Below are positions 7,946 through 16,681 of a stretch of 64,000 nucleotides of DNA, piece by piece (position 1 is the stretch's first letter; the number at the start of each line of letters is the position of its first letter). The notes under the pieces were generated by a model that was given only the letters and a program-made list of their open reading frames with translations, searched no databases and was not told the origin of the DNA. Source of the DNA: Bradyrhizobium diazoefficiens (GTDB lineage Bacteria > Pseudomonadota > Alphaproteobacteria > Rhizobiales > Xanthobacteraceae). The stretch covers positions 98,715-162,714 of the forward strand of contig NZ_JAFCKW010000012.1 in the NCBI RefSeq assembly GCF_018129965.1, in the 5' to 3' direction. The position numbers were made by a program, and so were the translations under genes.

Positions 7946-9757
7946 TCAGCTATCCACCTTCAGCGCGGCGATGAAGGCTTCCTGCGGGATGTCGACCTTG
8001 CCGAACTGCCGCATCTTCTTCTTGCCTTCCTTCTGCTTCTCCAGAAGTTTGCGTTTACGCGTGATGTCGCCGCCGTAGCATTTTGCGGTAACGTCCTTGC
8101 GCAGCGCGCGCACGGTCTCGCGGGCAATCACCTTGCCGCCGATCGCCGCCTGGATCGGGATCTGGAACATGTGCGGCGGGATCAGATCCTTCATCTTCTC
8201 GACCATGGCGCGGCCGCGGCCCTCCGCGCGGGTGCGATGCACCAGCATCGAGAGAGCGTCGACCGGCTCGTTGTTGACCAGGATCTGCATCTTGACGAGG
8301 TCGGCCGGCTTGTAGTCGGTCAAATGATAGTCGAACGAGGCGTAGCCCTTGGAGACCGACTTCAGGCGGTCGTAGAAATCGAACACCACCTCGTTGAGCG
8401 GCAAATCGTATTTCACCATCGCGCGGGAGCCGACATAGGTCAGCTCCTTCTGCGAGCCGCGGCGGTCCTGGCACAGCTTCAGCACGCTGCCGAGATATTC
8501 GTCCGGCGTGAGGATCGTGGCCTCGATCCAGGGCTCCTGGATCTCCGCGATCTTGACCACGTCGGGCATGTCGATGGGATTGTGGATCTCGATCTCGGAG
8601 CCGTCGTTGAGCTTCATCTTGTAGATGACGCTCGGCGCGGTCGCGATCAGGTTGAGGTCGAACTCGCGCGATAGCCGTTCCTGGATGATCTCCAGATGCA
8701 GCAGCCCGAGGAAGCCGCAGCGGAAGCCGAAGCCGAGCGCGGCCGAGGTCTCCATCTCGAACGAGAAGCTGGCGTCGTTGAGGCGCAGCTTGCCCATCGC
8801 GGCGCGCAGCGTCTCGAAGTCGTCGGCGTCGACCGGGAACAGGCCGCAGAAAACCACGGGGATCGCGGGCTTGAAACCCGGCAGCATTTCCGTGACCGGC
8901 TTCCTGTCGTCGGTGATGGTGTCGCCGACGCGGGTGTCGGCGACCTCCTTGATCGCGGCGGTGATGAAGCCGATCTCGCCGGGGCCGAGCTCGTCGACCT
9001 GCGTCATCTTCGGCGTGAAGTAGCCGACGCGCTCGACGTCGTAGGCCGCGCCGGTGCCCATCATGCGGACGCGGCTGCCCTTCTTCATGACACCGTCGAC
9101 GACGCGGATCAGCACGACGACGCCGAGATAGACGTCGTACCAGCTGTCGACCAGCAGCGCCTTCAGGGTCGCATCGCGGTCGCCCTTCGGCGGCGGCAGG
9201 CGGGTGACGATCGCTTCCAGCACGTCGGGAACGCCGAGGCCGGTCTTGGCCGAGATCATCACGGCGTCGGAGGCGTCGATGCCGATCACGTCCTCGATCT
9301 GCTGCTTGACCTTCTCGGGCTCCGCGGCCGGCAGATCGACCTTGTTCAGGACCGGCACGATCTCGTGATTGTTGTCGAGCGCCTGGTAGACGTTGGCGAG
9401 CGTCTGAGCCTCGACGCCCTGGCTGGCGTCGACCACCAGCAAGGACCCCTCGCACGCCGCCAGCGACCGCGAGACTTCGTAGGCGAAGTCGACATGGCCG
9501 GGCGTGTCCATCAGGTTGAAGATGTAATCCTTGCCGTCCTTGGCGTGGTAGGCGAGGCGGACCGTCTGCGCCTTGATGGTGATGCCGCGCTCGCGCTCGA
9601 TGTCCATGGAATCGAGCACCTGCTCCTTGCCCGCCATCTCGCGGTCGGAGAGGCCGCCCGTCATCTGGATCAGGCGGTCAGCCAGCGTCGATTTGCCATG
9701 GTCGATATGGGCGACGATGGAGAAATTGCGGATGTTCGAAATCGGGACGGTCGTCAT
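7946..9757 (-). CDS. lepA: Elongation factor 4 (LepA), ribosomal back-translocase
   Basis: A translational GTPase that acts on stalled or mistranslocated ribosomes. It starts MTTVPISNIRNFSIVAHIDH and carries the G motifs AHIDHGKST (G1), the GITIKAQTVRL effector region (G2), DTPGHVDF (G3) and NKVDLPAA (G4). The EF4-specific C-terminal domain is present (RKRKLLEKQKEGKKKMRQFG), and the protein ends KVDIPQEAFIAALKVDS. At 603 residues it has the usual family length. A longer frame opens at 9796, but the ATG at 9755-9757 matches the conserved N-terminus. It is transcribed alone, divergent from the glycosyltransferase gene. Confidence 0.98.
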   Translation of the reverse strand: MTTVPISNIRNFSIVAHIDHGKSTLADRLIQMTGGLSDREMAGKEQVLDSMDIERERGITIKAQTVRLAYHAKDGKDYIFNLMDTPGHVDFAYEVSRSLAACEGSLLVVDASQGVEAQTLANVYQALDNNHEIVPVLNKVDLPAAEPEKVKQQIEDVIGIDASDAVMISAKTGLGVPDVLEAIVTRLPPPKGDRDATLKALLVDSWYDVYLGVVVLIRVVDGVMKKGSRVRMMGTGAAYDVERVGYFTPKMTQVDELGPGEIGFITAAIKEVADTRVGDTITDDRKPVTEMLPGFKPAIPVVFCGLFPVDADDFETLRAAMGKLRLNDASFSFEMETSAALGFGFRCGFLGLLHLEIIQERLSREFDLNLIATAPSVIYKMKLNDGSEIEIHNPIDMPDVVKIAEIQEPWIEATILTPDEYLGSVLKLCQDRRGSQKELTYVGSRAMVKYDLPLNEVVFDFYDRLKSVSKGYASFDYHLTDYKPADLVKMQILVNNEPVDALSMLVHRTRAEGRGRAMVEKMKDLIPPHMFQIPIQAAIGGKVIARETVRALRKDVTAKCYGGDITRKRKLLEKQKEGKKKMRQFGKVDIPQEAFIAALKVDS

Positions 9758-9871
9758 GGGCGCGGGATACCACTCACATCCCCGTGCGGCAACCATATTG
9801 CTGTATTTTCAGGGTCTTTCTTCACGCCAAGCTGATTCCACGATGGCCCAAAACGCGCTACGCAACGGCCC

Positions 9872-11509
9872 ATGTCCAGGCCTGTATCCACGATTTCGAT
9901 CCCGTCCGCCCGCGCGCGCGCAAAGACCCGGGTGAGCTTTGGCCGCTTCCGGGCCTGGCTGGTTGCCAGCGCGACCCGCCCCGAGGCGCGCCTTTGGCTG
10001 GTGATCCAGTTCGCCATCCTGCATGCGGTGATCTGGACCTTCATCCTGATCAATCTGAAGGCGGCGCAGGACATTCACATGGATGTCGCGGAAGCCTGGG
10101 GCTGGGGCCAGAAGTTCCTGCTCGGCTACGGCAAGCATCCGCCGTTGTCGGGCTGGGTCGCCGGCCTCTGGTTCTCCGCGTTCCCGGCGACCGACTGGGC
10201 GACCTATGCGCTCGCGATGGCGACCGTCGGCGTCGGCATGGTGATCTGCTGGCTGCTGAGCCTGCGCGTCGTGGACGCACGGCGGGCGTTCCTGGTCGTG
10301 GTGATGATCGCGCTCTACCCGATCTTCAACTTCAAGGGTTTCAAGTACAACGCGGACCTGCTGCAGCTCGTCACGCTGCCGCTGCTCGTGCTGGCCTATC
10401 TCAACGCCTTCGAGAAGCGGAGCTGGCAGTCCGGTATCTGGTTCGGACTCGCCGGCGCGCTGGCGCTGATGACCAAATACTGGGTGCTGACCATGATCGG
10501 CGCCATCGGTCTTGCCGCGCTGATCCATCCGGAGCGGATGCGATTCCTGTCGTCGCCGGCGCCATGGGTCGCGATCGCGACGATGGTGGTGGCGATGATC
10601 CCGCATCTGGTCTGGCTTGCGGGCGTGCATTTCGTGCCGCTGACCTATGCCGGCGACACCTACAGCCTCGACGACGCCGGCCTCGTGCATCAGCTCGTGA
10701 CCGGCTACGTCCTGCACAATGTCGCGCTGCTGGCGCTGCCGGTGGCGCTGGCCGCGCTCGCCATGGCGCTGGTGCCGCATTGGTTCGGGCTGCTGTTGCA
10801 CGCCCCGTCGCGCATCGTCACGCGGACCTGGGCACGCGGCGCCAATGCGGGCGTCAATCTTGCGCAGGCGCTGAATATCTGGATCGTCCAGATCATCGTC
10901 GCGGTCGGCCCGCCGCTCGGTGCGCTCGCTTTCAGCATCTACATGAAGACCGACTGGGGCATCTCGCTGTTCTTCCTGGTGCCGCTGGCGCTGGTCGCGA
11001 TCCCGGCATTGCGTGTGCAAAGTGCCGCCCTGGTCAATATCGTCGCGATCTGGCTCGTGCTCAGCCTCGCAACGCTGATGGCCTCGCCCTGGATCGCCGC
11101 GCGCGAGATGGCGGCCAATGCCGCCAACACCGCGACCTATGGCGCGCGCTCGGATCTCGCGCGCGAATTGACGCAGGCCTGGCACGCGCGCTTCGGCTCG
11201 CGCTGGGCGGTCGTGGCCGGCACGATGGAGCAGATCCAGCCGATGGTGTTCTACAGCCCCGATCATCCGGCCGCGTTGATGCCGCTCGAAGCCTGGGATT
11301 CCGGGCTGACCTCGCGCGCCGAGGCCAAGGCCCACGGCTTCATCGGCGTGTTCGATCCGGCCGACGCCCGCCTGCCGGCGTTCGAGAAATGGCTGTCGGA
11401 GATTGCGCCGAACGCCGAGCGCAGCGTGATGACGACGCGCCGTTTCATTCACGGCAAGGCCGGCCCGGCGATGAGCTTGAACGTCTACATCGCGCCGCCG
11501 GCGAAGTGA
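9872..11509 (+). CDS. Glycosyltransferase family 39 (ArnT/PMT-like) membrane protein
   Basis: A multi-span inner-membrane transferase of 545 residues that probably moves a sugar from a polyprenyl-phosphate donor to an envelope acceptor. After a basic N-terminus comes a first helix (LWLVIQFAILHAVIWTFILI), then the family's first periplasmic loop with acidic residues (HMDVAEAWGWGQKFLLGYGK) followed by HPPLSGWV, which is typical of GT39/PMT_2 proteins. About ten further hydrophobic segments and a soluble C-terminal domain of about 130 residues follow. The acceptor (lipid A, hopanoid, protein or exopolysaccharide) cannot be told. It is a single gene between divergent lepA and the convergent HPr gene. 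Confidence 0.88.
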   Translation: MSRPVSTISIPSARARAKTRVSFGRFRAWLVASATRPEARLWLVIQFAILHAVIWTFILINLKAAQDIHMDVAEAWGWGQKFLLGYGKHPPLSGWVAGLWFSAFPATDWATYALAMATVGVGMVICWLLSLRVVDARRAFLVVVMIALYPIFNFKGFKYNADLLQLVTLPLLVLAYLNAFEKRSWQSGIWFGLAGALALMTKYWVLTMIGAIGLAALIHPERMRFLSSPAPWVAIATMVVAMIPHLVWLAGVHFVPLTYAGDTYSLDDAGLVHQLVTGYVLHNVALLALPVALAALAMALVPHWFGLLLHAPSRIVTRTWARGANAGVNLAQALNIWIVQIIVAVGPPLGALAFSIYMKTDWGISLFFLVPLALVAIPALRVQSAALVNIVAIWLVLSLATLMASPWIAAREMAANAANTATYGARSDLARELTQAWHARFGSRWAVVAGTMEQIQPMVFYSPDHPAALMPLEAWDSGLTSRAEAKAHGFIGVFDPADARLPAFEKWLSEIAPNAERSVMTTRRFIHGKAGPAMSLNVYIAPPAK

Positions 11510-11515
11510 CCGAAG

Positions 11516-11597
11516 GTCATTCCGGAGCGATGCGCAGCATCGAACGTGGAATCTCGAGATTCCGGGTCTGGTGCTGTCGCACCATCCCGGAATGACG
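11516..11597. repeat. Palindromic repeat between convergent genes
   Basis: The ends gtcattccgg (11516-11525) and ccggaatgac (11587-11596) are exact reverse complements and enclose smaller palindromes, including ggaatctcgagattcc (11548-11563). The unit fills the gap between the convergent glycosyltransferase and HPr genes. It looks like a dispersed repeat and could also fold as a transcription barrier. Confidence 0.65.
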
Positions 11598-11604
11598 GTA
11601 AGGG

Positions 11605-11922
11605 CTAGATCCCTTCCTCGTTGAACTTGCTTTCAACGAGTTCGGTAATCGCCGCGAGCGCGGCATCCGCTTCGGCGCCGGCCGCCGCCACCGTGATGGT
11701 GGTTCCGGGTCCAGCCGCGAGCATCATCAGGCCCATGATCGAGGTGCCGCCGACGGTCTCGCCGCCGCGCGTCACCCAGACCTGCGCGTTGAAGCGCTCG
11801 ACCGCCTGGACGAATTTCGCCGAGGCGCGGGCATGCAGGCCGCGCTTGTTGATGATCAGGAGGTCCCTGGAGATCGCGCCCGCGGGCACGCCCGACCCGG
11901 CTTGCGGCGCGTCGTCGCTCAT
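11605..11922 (-). CDS. HPr family phosphocarrier protein
   Basis: A small phosphocarrier (105 residues) of the phosphotransferase relay. The active-site histidine is H30 in NKRGLHARASAKF, and the serine phosphorylated by HPr kinase is S61 in GGTSIMGLMMLA, so both regulatory sites are kept. There is an extension of about 17 residues before the HPr fold. Its ATG overlaps the stop of the EIIA gene by four bases (11919-11922), so the two are translationally coupled. With HprK upstream and no sugar permease in the window, it probably serves a regulatory rather than a transport phosphotransferase system. Whether it should be named ptsH or npr cannot be decided here. Confidence 0.95.
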   Translation of the reverse strand: MSDDAPQAGSGVPAGAISRDLLIINKRGLHARASAKFVQAVERFNAQVWVTRGGETVGGTSIMGLMMLAAGPGTTITVAAAGAEADAALAAITELVESKFNEEGI

Positions 11923-12320
11923 TTGCCGGCGAGCACGCGGCTGGCGATGGTGACGTATTTGCGACCCGCTTCCTGGGCCATCGCGATCGCGTCGGGCAGC
12001 GCGCGCTCTTCGCGCACCTTGGCGAGTTTCACCAGCATGGGAAGGTTGATGCCCGCCAGGACCTCGACCTTCGGCCGGCTCATGCAGGAGATCGCGAGGT
12101 TGGACGGTGTGCCGCCGAACATGTCGGTGAGGATCGCAACGCCGTCGCCGGAATCGACGCGGTTAACCGCCTCGATGATGTCGCTTCGACACAGATCGGA
12201 ATCGTCTTCGGCGCCGATCGTGATCGCTTCAATTTGCTTTTGTGGGCCCATGACATGCTCAAGCGCTGCCTTGAACTCGTCGGCAAGGCGCCCGTGGGTC
12301 ACAAGTACTAGACCAATCAT
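11919..12320 (-). CDS. PTS EIIA component of the mannose family (regulatory)
   Basis: A 133-residue EIIA domain of the mannose/sorbose family. The N-terminus MIGLVLVTHGRLADEF contains the phosphorylation-site histidine (H9). LTDMFGGTPSNLA is the conserved loop of this fold. No EIIB, EIIC or EIID gene follows, so it probably receives phosphate from HPr for signalling. The frame is open to 12377, but the ATG at 12318-12320 gives the conserved start and has a gagg ribosome site upstream. It lies between hprK and the HPr gene on the same strand. A gap of about 190 bases separates it from hprK, so it may have its own promoter. Confidence 0.95.
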   Translation of the reverse strand: MIGLVLVTHGRLADEFKAALEHVMGPQKQIEAITIGAEDDSDLCRSDIIEAVNRVDSGDGVAILTDMFGGTPSNLAISCMSRPKVEVLAGINLPMLVKLAKVREERALPDAIAMAQEAGRKYVTIASRVLAGK

Positions 12321-12510
12321 CGGAAAACTCCTCGCGGGCGCTTTTGGTGCACCGCACGAACGCGCCACTTTGACCATCCAGAGCCCCCGCGCAAGAGGGG
12401 ATGTTGCGTATCTCCCTGAATCTAGACGGATGGATGAGGGGAGCTGCGCCGGTCTATTCGGTCGCGATAGTGGGGCTCATATGGTTACCATTTCCCTTCA
12501 AACAATCGCC

Positions 12511-13008
12511 TCAAGGGTTAACGGAAGATGAACTCTTGGTAGTGGTCAAGGCCGCGACAACCGATGGGAGGGGCGAGTAGCCGCGCTCGACCGGGATTCG
12601 CGGTATTTCGACACCGAAAATACTCGTTTTCAGCGATTCTGCCGCAGGCAGACGCTCCGCATCCGCGGCGTCCAGGTCGACCACGAGACCGACGGTCGCA
12701 CGCTCCACAAAGTCGCAGCGGCGAATTCCGAGCCCTCGGATCTCGATGAGGCCCGCCAGTTTCGGGGCTGGCCGGACCTCAATTTCGTGGCCGACTGTCG
12801 CCAGATGGACACGGTCGTCGCCAACCAGAACCGACCTTTCGACCACCCCGGCGCGGCCCGCCATGATCAAATCGAAGGCAAGGCGCGACTTGCCGGCGCC
12901 CGAGGGCCCCCGGATCAACACCGCCACAGTCCCGACCTTGACCGCCGAGGCATGAACGCTGGGACCGCCTTCGTTCAAGCTGCCGCCGTTCAAGTTGGCT
13001 TGGCTCAT
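12511..13008 (-). CDS. hprK: HPr kinase/phosphorylase, short alphaproteobacterial form
   Basis: It phosphorylates or dephosphorylates the regulatory serine of HPr. At 165 residues it is about half the length of Gram-positive HprK and consists of the catalytic domain only, as is usual in alphaproteobacteria. The P-loop is GPSGAGKS (34-41), followed by the metal and phosphate region VGDDRVHL and the family signature GLIEIRGLGI. Its ATG overlaps the stop of chvG by four bases (13005-13008), so it is coupled to the sensor kinase. That overlap ties phosphotransferase control to ChvG/ChvI signalling. Confidence 0.96.
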   Translation of the reverse strand: MSQANLNGGSLNEGGPSVHASAVKVGTVAVLIRGPSGAGKSRLAFDLIMAGRAGVVERSVLVGDDRVHLATVGHEIEVRPAPKLAGLIEIRGLGIRRCDFVERATVGLVVDLDAADAERLPAAESLKTSIFGVEIPRIPVERGYSPLPSVVAALTTTKSSSSVNP

Positions 13009-14807
13009 AGCGCCGGCAGCCTCACCACGAAGCGCGCGCCGGCAACCGTCGGCGCGCCGTCCTCGTCCGGCGGGCCCGCACGGTTCTCCGCCCAGATGCG
13101 CCCGCCATGGGCATCGACGATCTGCTTGGAGATCGACAGGCCGAGGCCGGAATTCTGGCCAAAACCCTGATGCGGGCGGTCGGTGTAGAAGCGCTCGAAG
13201 ATGCGCTCCAGCGCATCGTCGCGAATGCCGGGGCCGTCGTCGTCGACCACGATCTCGATCTCGGCGCGGACGCGGCGGCAGGTCAGGCGCACCTTGCTGC
13301 CGGCTTCCGAGAAGGACTGCGCGTTGGAGAGCAGGTTGGAGACCACCTGCCCGAGCCGCGAGTCATGGCCGGTCACGGCGAATGCGTCGGTCGCGCTGCG
13401 GCCCTCGAAGCGCGTCTCGACCGCGACGTCGTGGCCGAGCTTGGTTTCATTGGCAACGGAGACGAGCGTCGTCAGCAGGCGGCGCAGGTCGACCGGGATC
13501 GCATCCTGGCGCTGCAGCTCGGCATCGAGGCGGCTGGCGTCGGAGATGTCGGAGATGAGGCGATCGAGCCGCTTGACGTCGTGCTCGATCACCTCGAGCA
13601 GGCGCGCACGGCTGTTCTCGTTGCGCGCCAGCGGCAGCGTCTCGACGGCGGAGCGCAGCGAGGTGAGGGGATTCTTCAGTTCGTGGGCGACGTCGGCGGC
13701 GAACATCTCGATCGCCTCGATCCGGCTGTAGAGCGCGCTGGTCATGTCGCGCAGCGCGCCGGACAGATGTCCGATCTCGTCGCGGCGGCGGGTGAAGTCT
13801 GGAATCTCGATGCGGGCCTTGATGCGGCGGCGGACGCTCTCGGCACTGTCGGCCAGCCGGCGCACCGGACCTGCGATCGTGCTGGCGAGCAGCAGCGACA
13901 GCATGATCATGACCGCGGCGGCGACGCCGCCGACCTTGAGGATGGCGAGGCGCTCGGCGGTGACCATCTGGTCGATGTCATCGCCCTGGGTGGACAGCAT
14001 CAGCGCGCCGTGGATGGCCCGCGAGCGCAGCACGGGGACCGCGACAGAGACGATCACCTCGCCGCGCGCATTGACACGCACCATCGAGCGCTTCTGGCCC
14101 TGGAGCGCATCGCCCACTTCCGCATAGCCGTTGCCATTCTCGGGCCCGAGTTCGCGATAGAGCGGCAGGTCGCCGCGGTTCAGCCAGGTGCGCACCGCGA
14201 CCATGCCGCGCTCGACGAAGCCGGGCTTGTCGGCGGGCGGCGGCAGATCGAGGCGCAGCACGTTTTCGAGGTTGCGGCTGTCGAGCAGCAGGCTGCCGTT
14301 CGGATCATAGATGCGGGCGCGTGTCTTGGTCGGCGAGATCAGCGTGCGCAAAACCGGCGCAACGCGCTCGGGATTGATCGGAAAGTCCAGCGGCGAATAC
14401 TCGTCGGGCCCGCCATAGGTCTCGCCCGGCTTGAGGTCGAGCAGCCGGTCGGGATCGATGGTGATGGTGTTGGTCTGGACTGTCGCCGATGCCGCGATGG
14501 CGCCGGCGATGATCTCGGCCTGAACCAGCAGGCTCTGCGCGCGCGCGTCGATCAGGCCGGCGCGGAATTGCGACAGATACAGGATGCTCGCGACCAGCGC
14601 GACGAGACCGGCGAGGTTGAGCGAGACGATGCGACGGGTCAGGCTGGAGAAAGACAGCGCGAAGAAGAACTGCCCGGCACGCTTCAGCCAGTTCAGTGGC
14701 CGCCAGCCCTGCGCGGCCGGCTTGTCCTCGGCCATATGCTCCTGAACGCCGTCGGATGAGACATCCCCGGCGCTCTGGTTCTGGTCAGGCTGCGTTCGGT
14801 CAAGCAA
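13005..14807 (-). CDS. chvG: Sensor histidine kinase ChvG (ExoS family)
   Basis: The membrane sensor of the ChvG/ChvI system, which in rhizobia and Agrobacterium responds to acid and envelope stress. Order: cytoplasmic start, transmembrane helix (about 59-79), periplasmic sensor region of about 200 residues, second transmembrane helix (about 290-310), HAMP, H-box FAADVAHELKNPLTS with phospho-acceptor H375, then ATP-binding boxes QVVSNLLSNAQSFS (N), DDDGPGIRDDAL (G1) and GLGLSISKQI (G2). The length of 600 residues fits the family. The first codon used is a TTG at 14807; an ATG at 14735 with ggag close upstream is the alternative and would remove 24 residues. The stop overlaps the hprK start. 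Confidence 0.95.
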   Translation of the reverse strand: MLDRTQPDQNQSAGDVSSDGVQEHMAEDKPAAQGWRPLNWLKRAGQFFFALSFSSLTRRIVSLNLAGLVALVASILYLSQFRAGLIDARAQSLLVQAEIIAGAIAASATVQTNTITIDPDRLLDLKPGETYGGPDEYSPLDFPINPERVAPVLRTLISPTKTRARIYDPNGSLLLDSRNLENVLRLDLPPPADKPGFVERGMVAVRTWLNRGDLPLYRELGPENGNGYAEVGDALQGQKRSMVRVNARGEVIVSVAVPVLRSRAIHGALMLSTQGDDIDQMVTAERLAILKVGGVAAAVMIMLSLLLASTIAGPVRRLADSAESVRRRIKARIEIPDFTRRRDEIGHLSGALRDMTSALYSRIEAIEMFAADVAHELKNPLTSLRSAVETLPLARNENSRARLLEVIEHDVKRLDRLISDISDASRLDAELQRQDAIPVDLRRLLTTLVSVANETKLGHDVAVETRFEGRSATDAFAVTGHDSRLGQVVSNLLSNAQSFSEAGSKVRLTCRRVRAEIEIVVDDDGPGIRDDALERIFERFYTDRPHQGFGQNSGLGLSISKQIVDAHGGRIWAENRAGPPDEDGAPTVAGARFVVRLPAL

Positions 14808-14927
14808 TGCTCACGCCCGCGTTAGGACTTCTGGTGTGAAGGTTCCCCGCATCCTAGAGCCATCCCGATCCCGATGGAACGAGAACCAGCGATGGGCTCT
14901 CAGTCTTTCGTGAAGGCGACCTGCGCC

Positions 14928-15629
14928 TCAGGCTTCCTTGAAGCGGTAGCCGACGCCGTACAGCGTCTCGATCATCTCGAACTCGTTGTCCACCACCTTG
15001 AACTTCTTGCGCAGCCGCTTGATGTGGCTGTCGATGGTGCGGTCGTCGACATAGACCTGGTCGTCATAGGCGGCGTCCATCAGCGCATTGCGGCTCTTCA
15101 CCACGCCGGGCCGGGTCGCCAGCGCCTGGAGGATCAGGAATTCGGTGACGGTCAGCGTCACCGGCTCGTTCTTCCAGGTACAGGTATGGCGTTCCGGATC
15201 CATGCGCAGCAGGCCGCGGTCGAGCGCCTTGGCGTCGTTCTCCTTGGGCGTGACGGTCGGGTCCTTCGGCGCCGAGCGGCGCAGCACAGCCTTGACGCGC
15301 TCGACCAGCAAACGTTGCGAGAACGGTTTGCGGATGAAGTCGTCGGCGCCCATCTTGAGGCCGAACAGTTCGTCGATCTCTTCGTCCTTGGAGGTCAGGA
15401 AGATCACCGGCAGGTCGGACTTCTGCCGCAGACGGCGCAGTGTTTCCATACCGTCCATGCGCGGCATCTTGATGTCTAGAATGGCGAGATCGGGTTGCGT
15501 GGTACGGAAACCGTCGAGCGCGGAGGCGCCGTCGGTGTAGGTCATGATGCGGTAGCCTTCGGCCTCCAGCGCGATCGAGACGGATGTGAGAATGTTGCGG
15601 TCGTCGTCGACCAAAGCGATTGTGGGCAT
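14928..15629 (-). CDS. chvI: DNA-binding response regulator ChvI
   Basis: The response regulator partner of ChvG, OmpR/PhoB type, 233 residues. The receiver domain has the acidic pocket DDD (8-10), the phospho-acceptor D52 in LAILDIKMPRMDG, and the conserved lysine in FLTSKDEEID. The C-terminal winged helix includes LTVTEFLILQALATRPGVVK and RTIDSHIKRLRKKF. It is the first gene of the minus-strand block chvI-chvG-hprK. The 120-base gap before chvG holds no gene. Known family targets include exopolysaccharide, motility and, in Agrobacterium, pckA; pckA lies about 4 kb away here. Confidence 0.97.
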   Translation of the reverse strand: MPTIALVDDDRNILTSVSIALEAEGYRIMTYTDGASALDGFRTTQPDLAILDIKMPRMDGMETLRRLRQKSDLPVIFLTSKDEEIDELFGLKMGADDFIRKPFSQRLLVERVKAVLRRSAPKDPTVTPKENDAKALDRGLLRMDPERHTCTWKNEPVTLTVTEFLILQALATRPGVVKSRNALMDAAYDDQVYVDDRTIDSHIKRLRKKFKVVDNEFEMIETLYGVGYRFKEA

Positions 15630-15869
15630 GAGCCTCTGCTTTCTGCTTTCCGTTTGGGTCGTGGCTTAAACGGCGAGCAATCCACTGATGCGCCGCATAC
15701 ATGGGTGCCGAATTTGGCGTTCGAACCTTGTCACCGAGCAATGCAAGCTGGGCTGAAGTGTGACCAAGTTCCACGAAACACGGCAGATTCGCCGCATGCC
15801 CATCCATAACCGGGCCCTCGTTTACCCGAAAAAAGGCCCTCCTTGCAACCACCTGAGCCGAGAAAGCCC

Positions 15870-16604
15870 ATGCAACCGACCCCTGATTTCGACCCCGGAA
15901 AGCTCGCCAGATCGCTGCTGGGGCGGTCGCGGCAAGGGGCGCTCGCCACGCTGATGGTGGGCTCGGGCGATCCCTATTGCTCCCTGGTCAACCTGGCCAG
16001 CCACCCGGATGGCTCGCCGATCCTGCTGATCTCGGGACTCGCCGTGCACACAAGGAATATCCTCGCCGACAGCCGGGTTTCCCTGATGCTGGACGAGCGC
16101 GCGGCCGGCGATCCCCTCGAAGGCGCCCGGATCATGCTGTCCGGACGCGCCGAGCAGGCCGCGGCCGACAAGGAGATCCTTCAGCGGCGGTATTTGGGTG
16201 CCCATCCGTCGGCCGAGGCCTTTGTCTCGTTTAGGGATTTCTCCTTCTTCCCGATCCGGCCCACGGGCATCCATCTGGTCGCCGGTTTTGGCCGGATCGT
16301 CGATCTCAAGCCGGAGCAGTTCCTGACGGACCTCACCGGCGCCGACGACCTGCTGGCGGCGGAGGAGGGTGCGGTCGCTCATATGAATGAGGACCACCGC
16401 GACGCCATGGGCCTCTATGCGACGAGGCTGCTCGGTGCGCCTGAGGGGGATTGGCGCTGCACCGGCTGCGACCCCGAGGGGCTCGACATGCAGGACGGCC
16501 AGACCGCCCTGCGGCTGGATTTTCCGGAGCGGGTGACCAACGGCACCGCGCTGCGCAAGATGCTGGTTCGCCTGGTCAGCGAGGCACGTGCCAAGGCGGA
16601 CTGA
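15870..16604 (+). CDS. HugZ-like FMN-binding split-barrel protein (haem utilisation family)
   Basis: A cytoplasmic protein of about 244 residues with an N-terminal split-barrel flavin-binding domain of the pyridoxamine 5'-phosphate oxidase type (LLGRSRQGALATLMV, then GSPILLISGLAVHTRNIL) and a C-terminal DUF2470-type domain (AVAHMNEDHRDAMGLYA). This architecture is that of HugZ-type proteins, some of which bind or degrade haem. The ATG at 15870 is preferred over a TTG at 15843 open in the same frame; 'gagaaag' lies upstream. It diverges from chvI. Haem degradation is an inference from the family; no haem-uptake genes are adjacent. Confidence 0.88.
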   Translation: MQPTPDFDPGKLARSLLGRSRQGALATLMVGSGDPYCSLVNLASHPDGSPILLISGLAVHTRNILADSRVSLMLDERAAGDPLEGARIMLSGRAEQAAADKEILQRRYLGAHPSAEAFVSFRDFSFFPIRPTGIHLVAGFGRIVDLKPEQFLTDLTGADDLLAAEEGAVAHMNEDHRDAMGLYATRLLGAPEGDWRCTGCDPEGLDMQDGQTALRLDFPERVTNGTALRKMLVRLVSEARAKAD

Positions 16605-16643
16605 AGCGAAACCAATTGAACGCCACCGGCGATCGCCGCGACC

Positions 16644-16662
16644 CAAGACCGTAACGGTCTTG
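16644..16662. promoter_or_regulatory. 19-bp inverted repeat upstream of the TPR-CHAT gene
   Basis: The sequence caagaccgtaacggtcttg has two perfect 9-base arms around a single A. It ends 19 bases before the start of the CHAT gene, where it could be an operator or a structure in the leader of the message. No T-run follows, so it is not a typical terminator of the preceding HugZ-like gene. Confidence 0.45.
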
Positions 16663-16681
16663 AAGCGCAGCGAGAGAGCTC

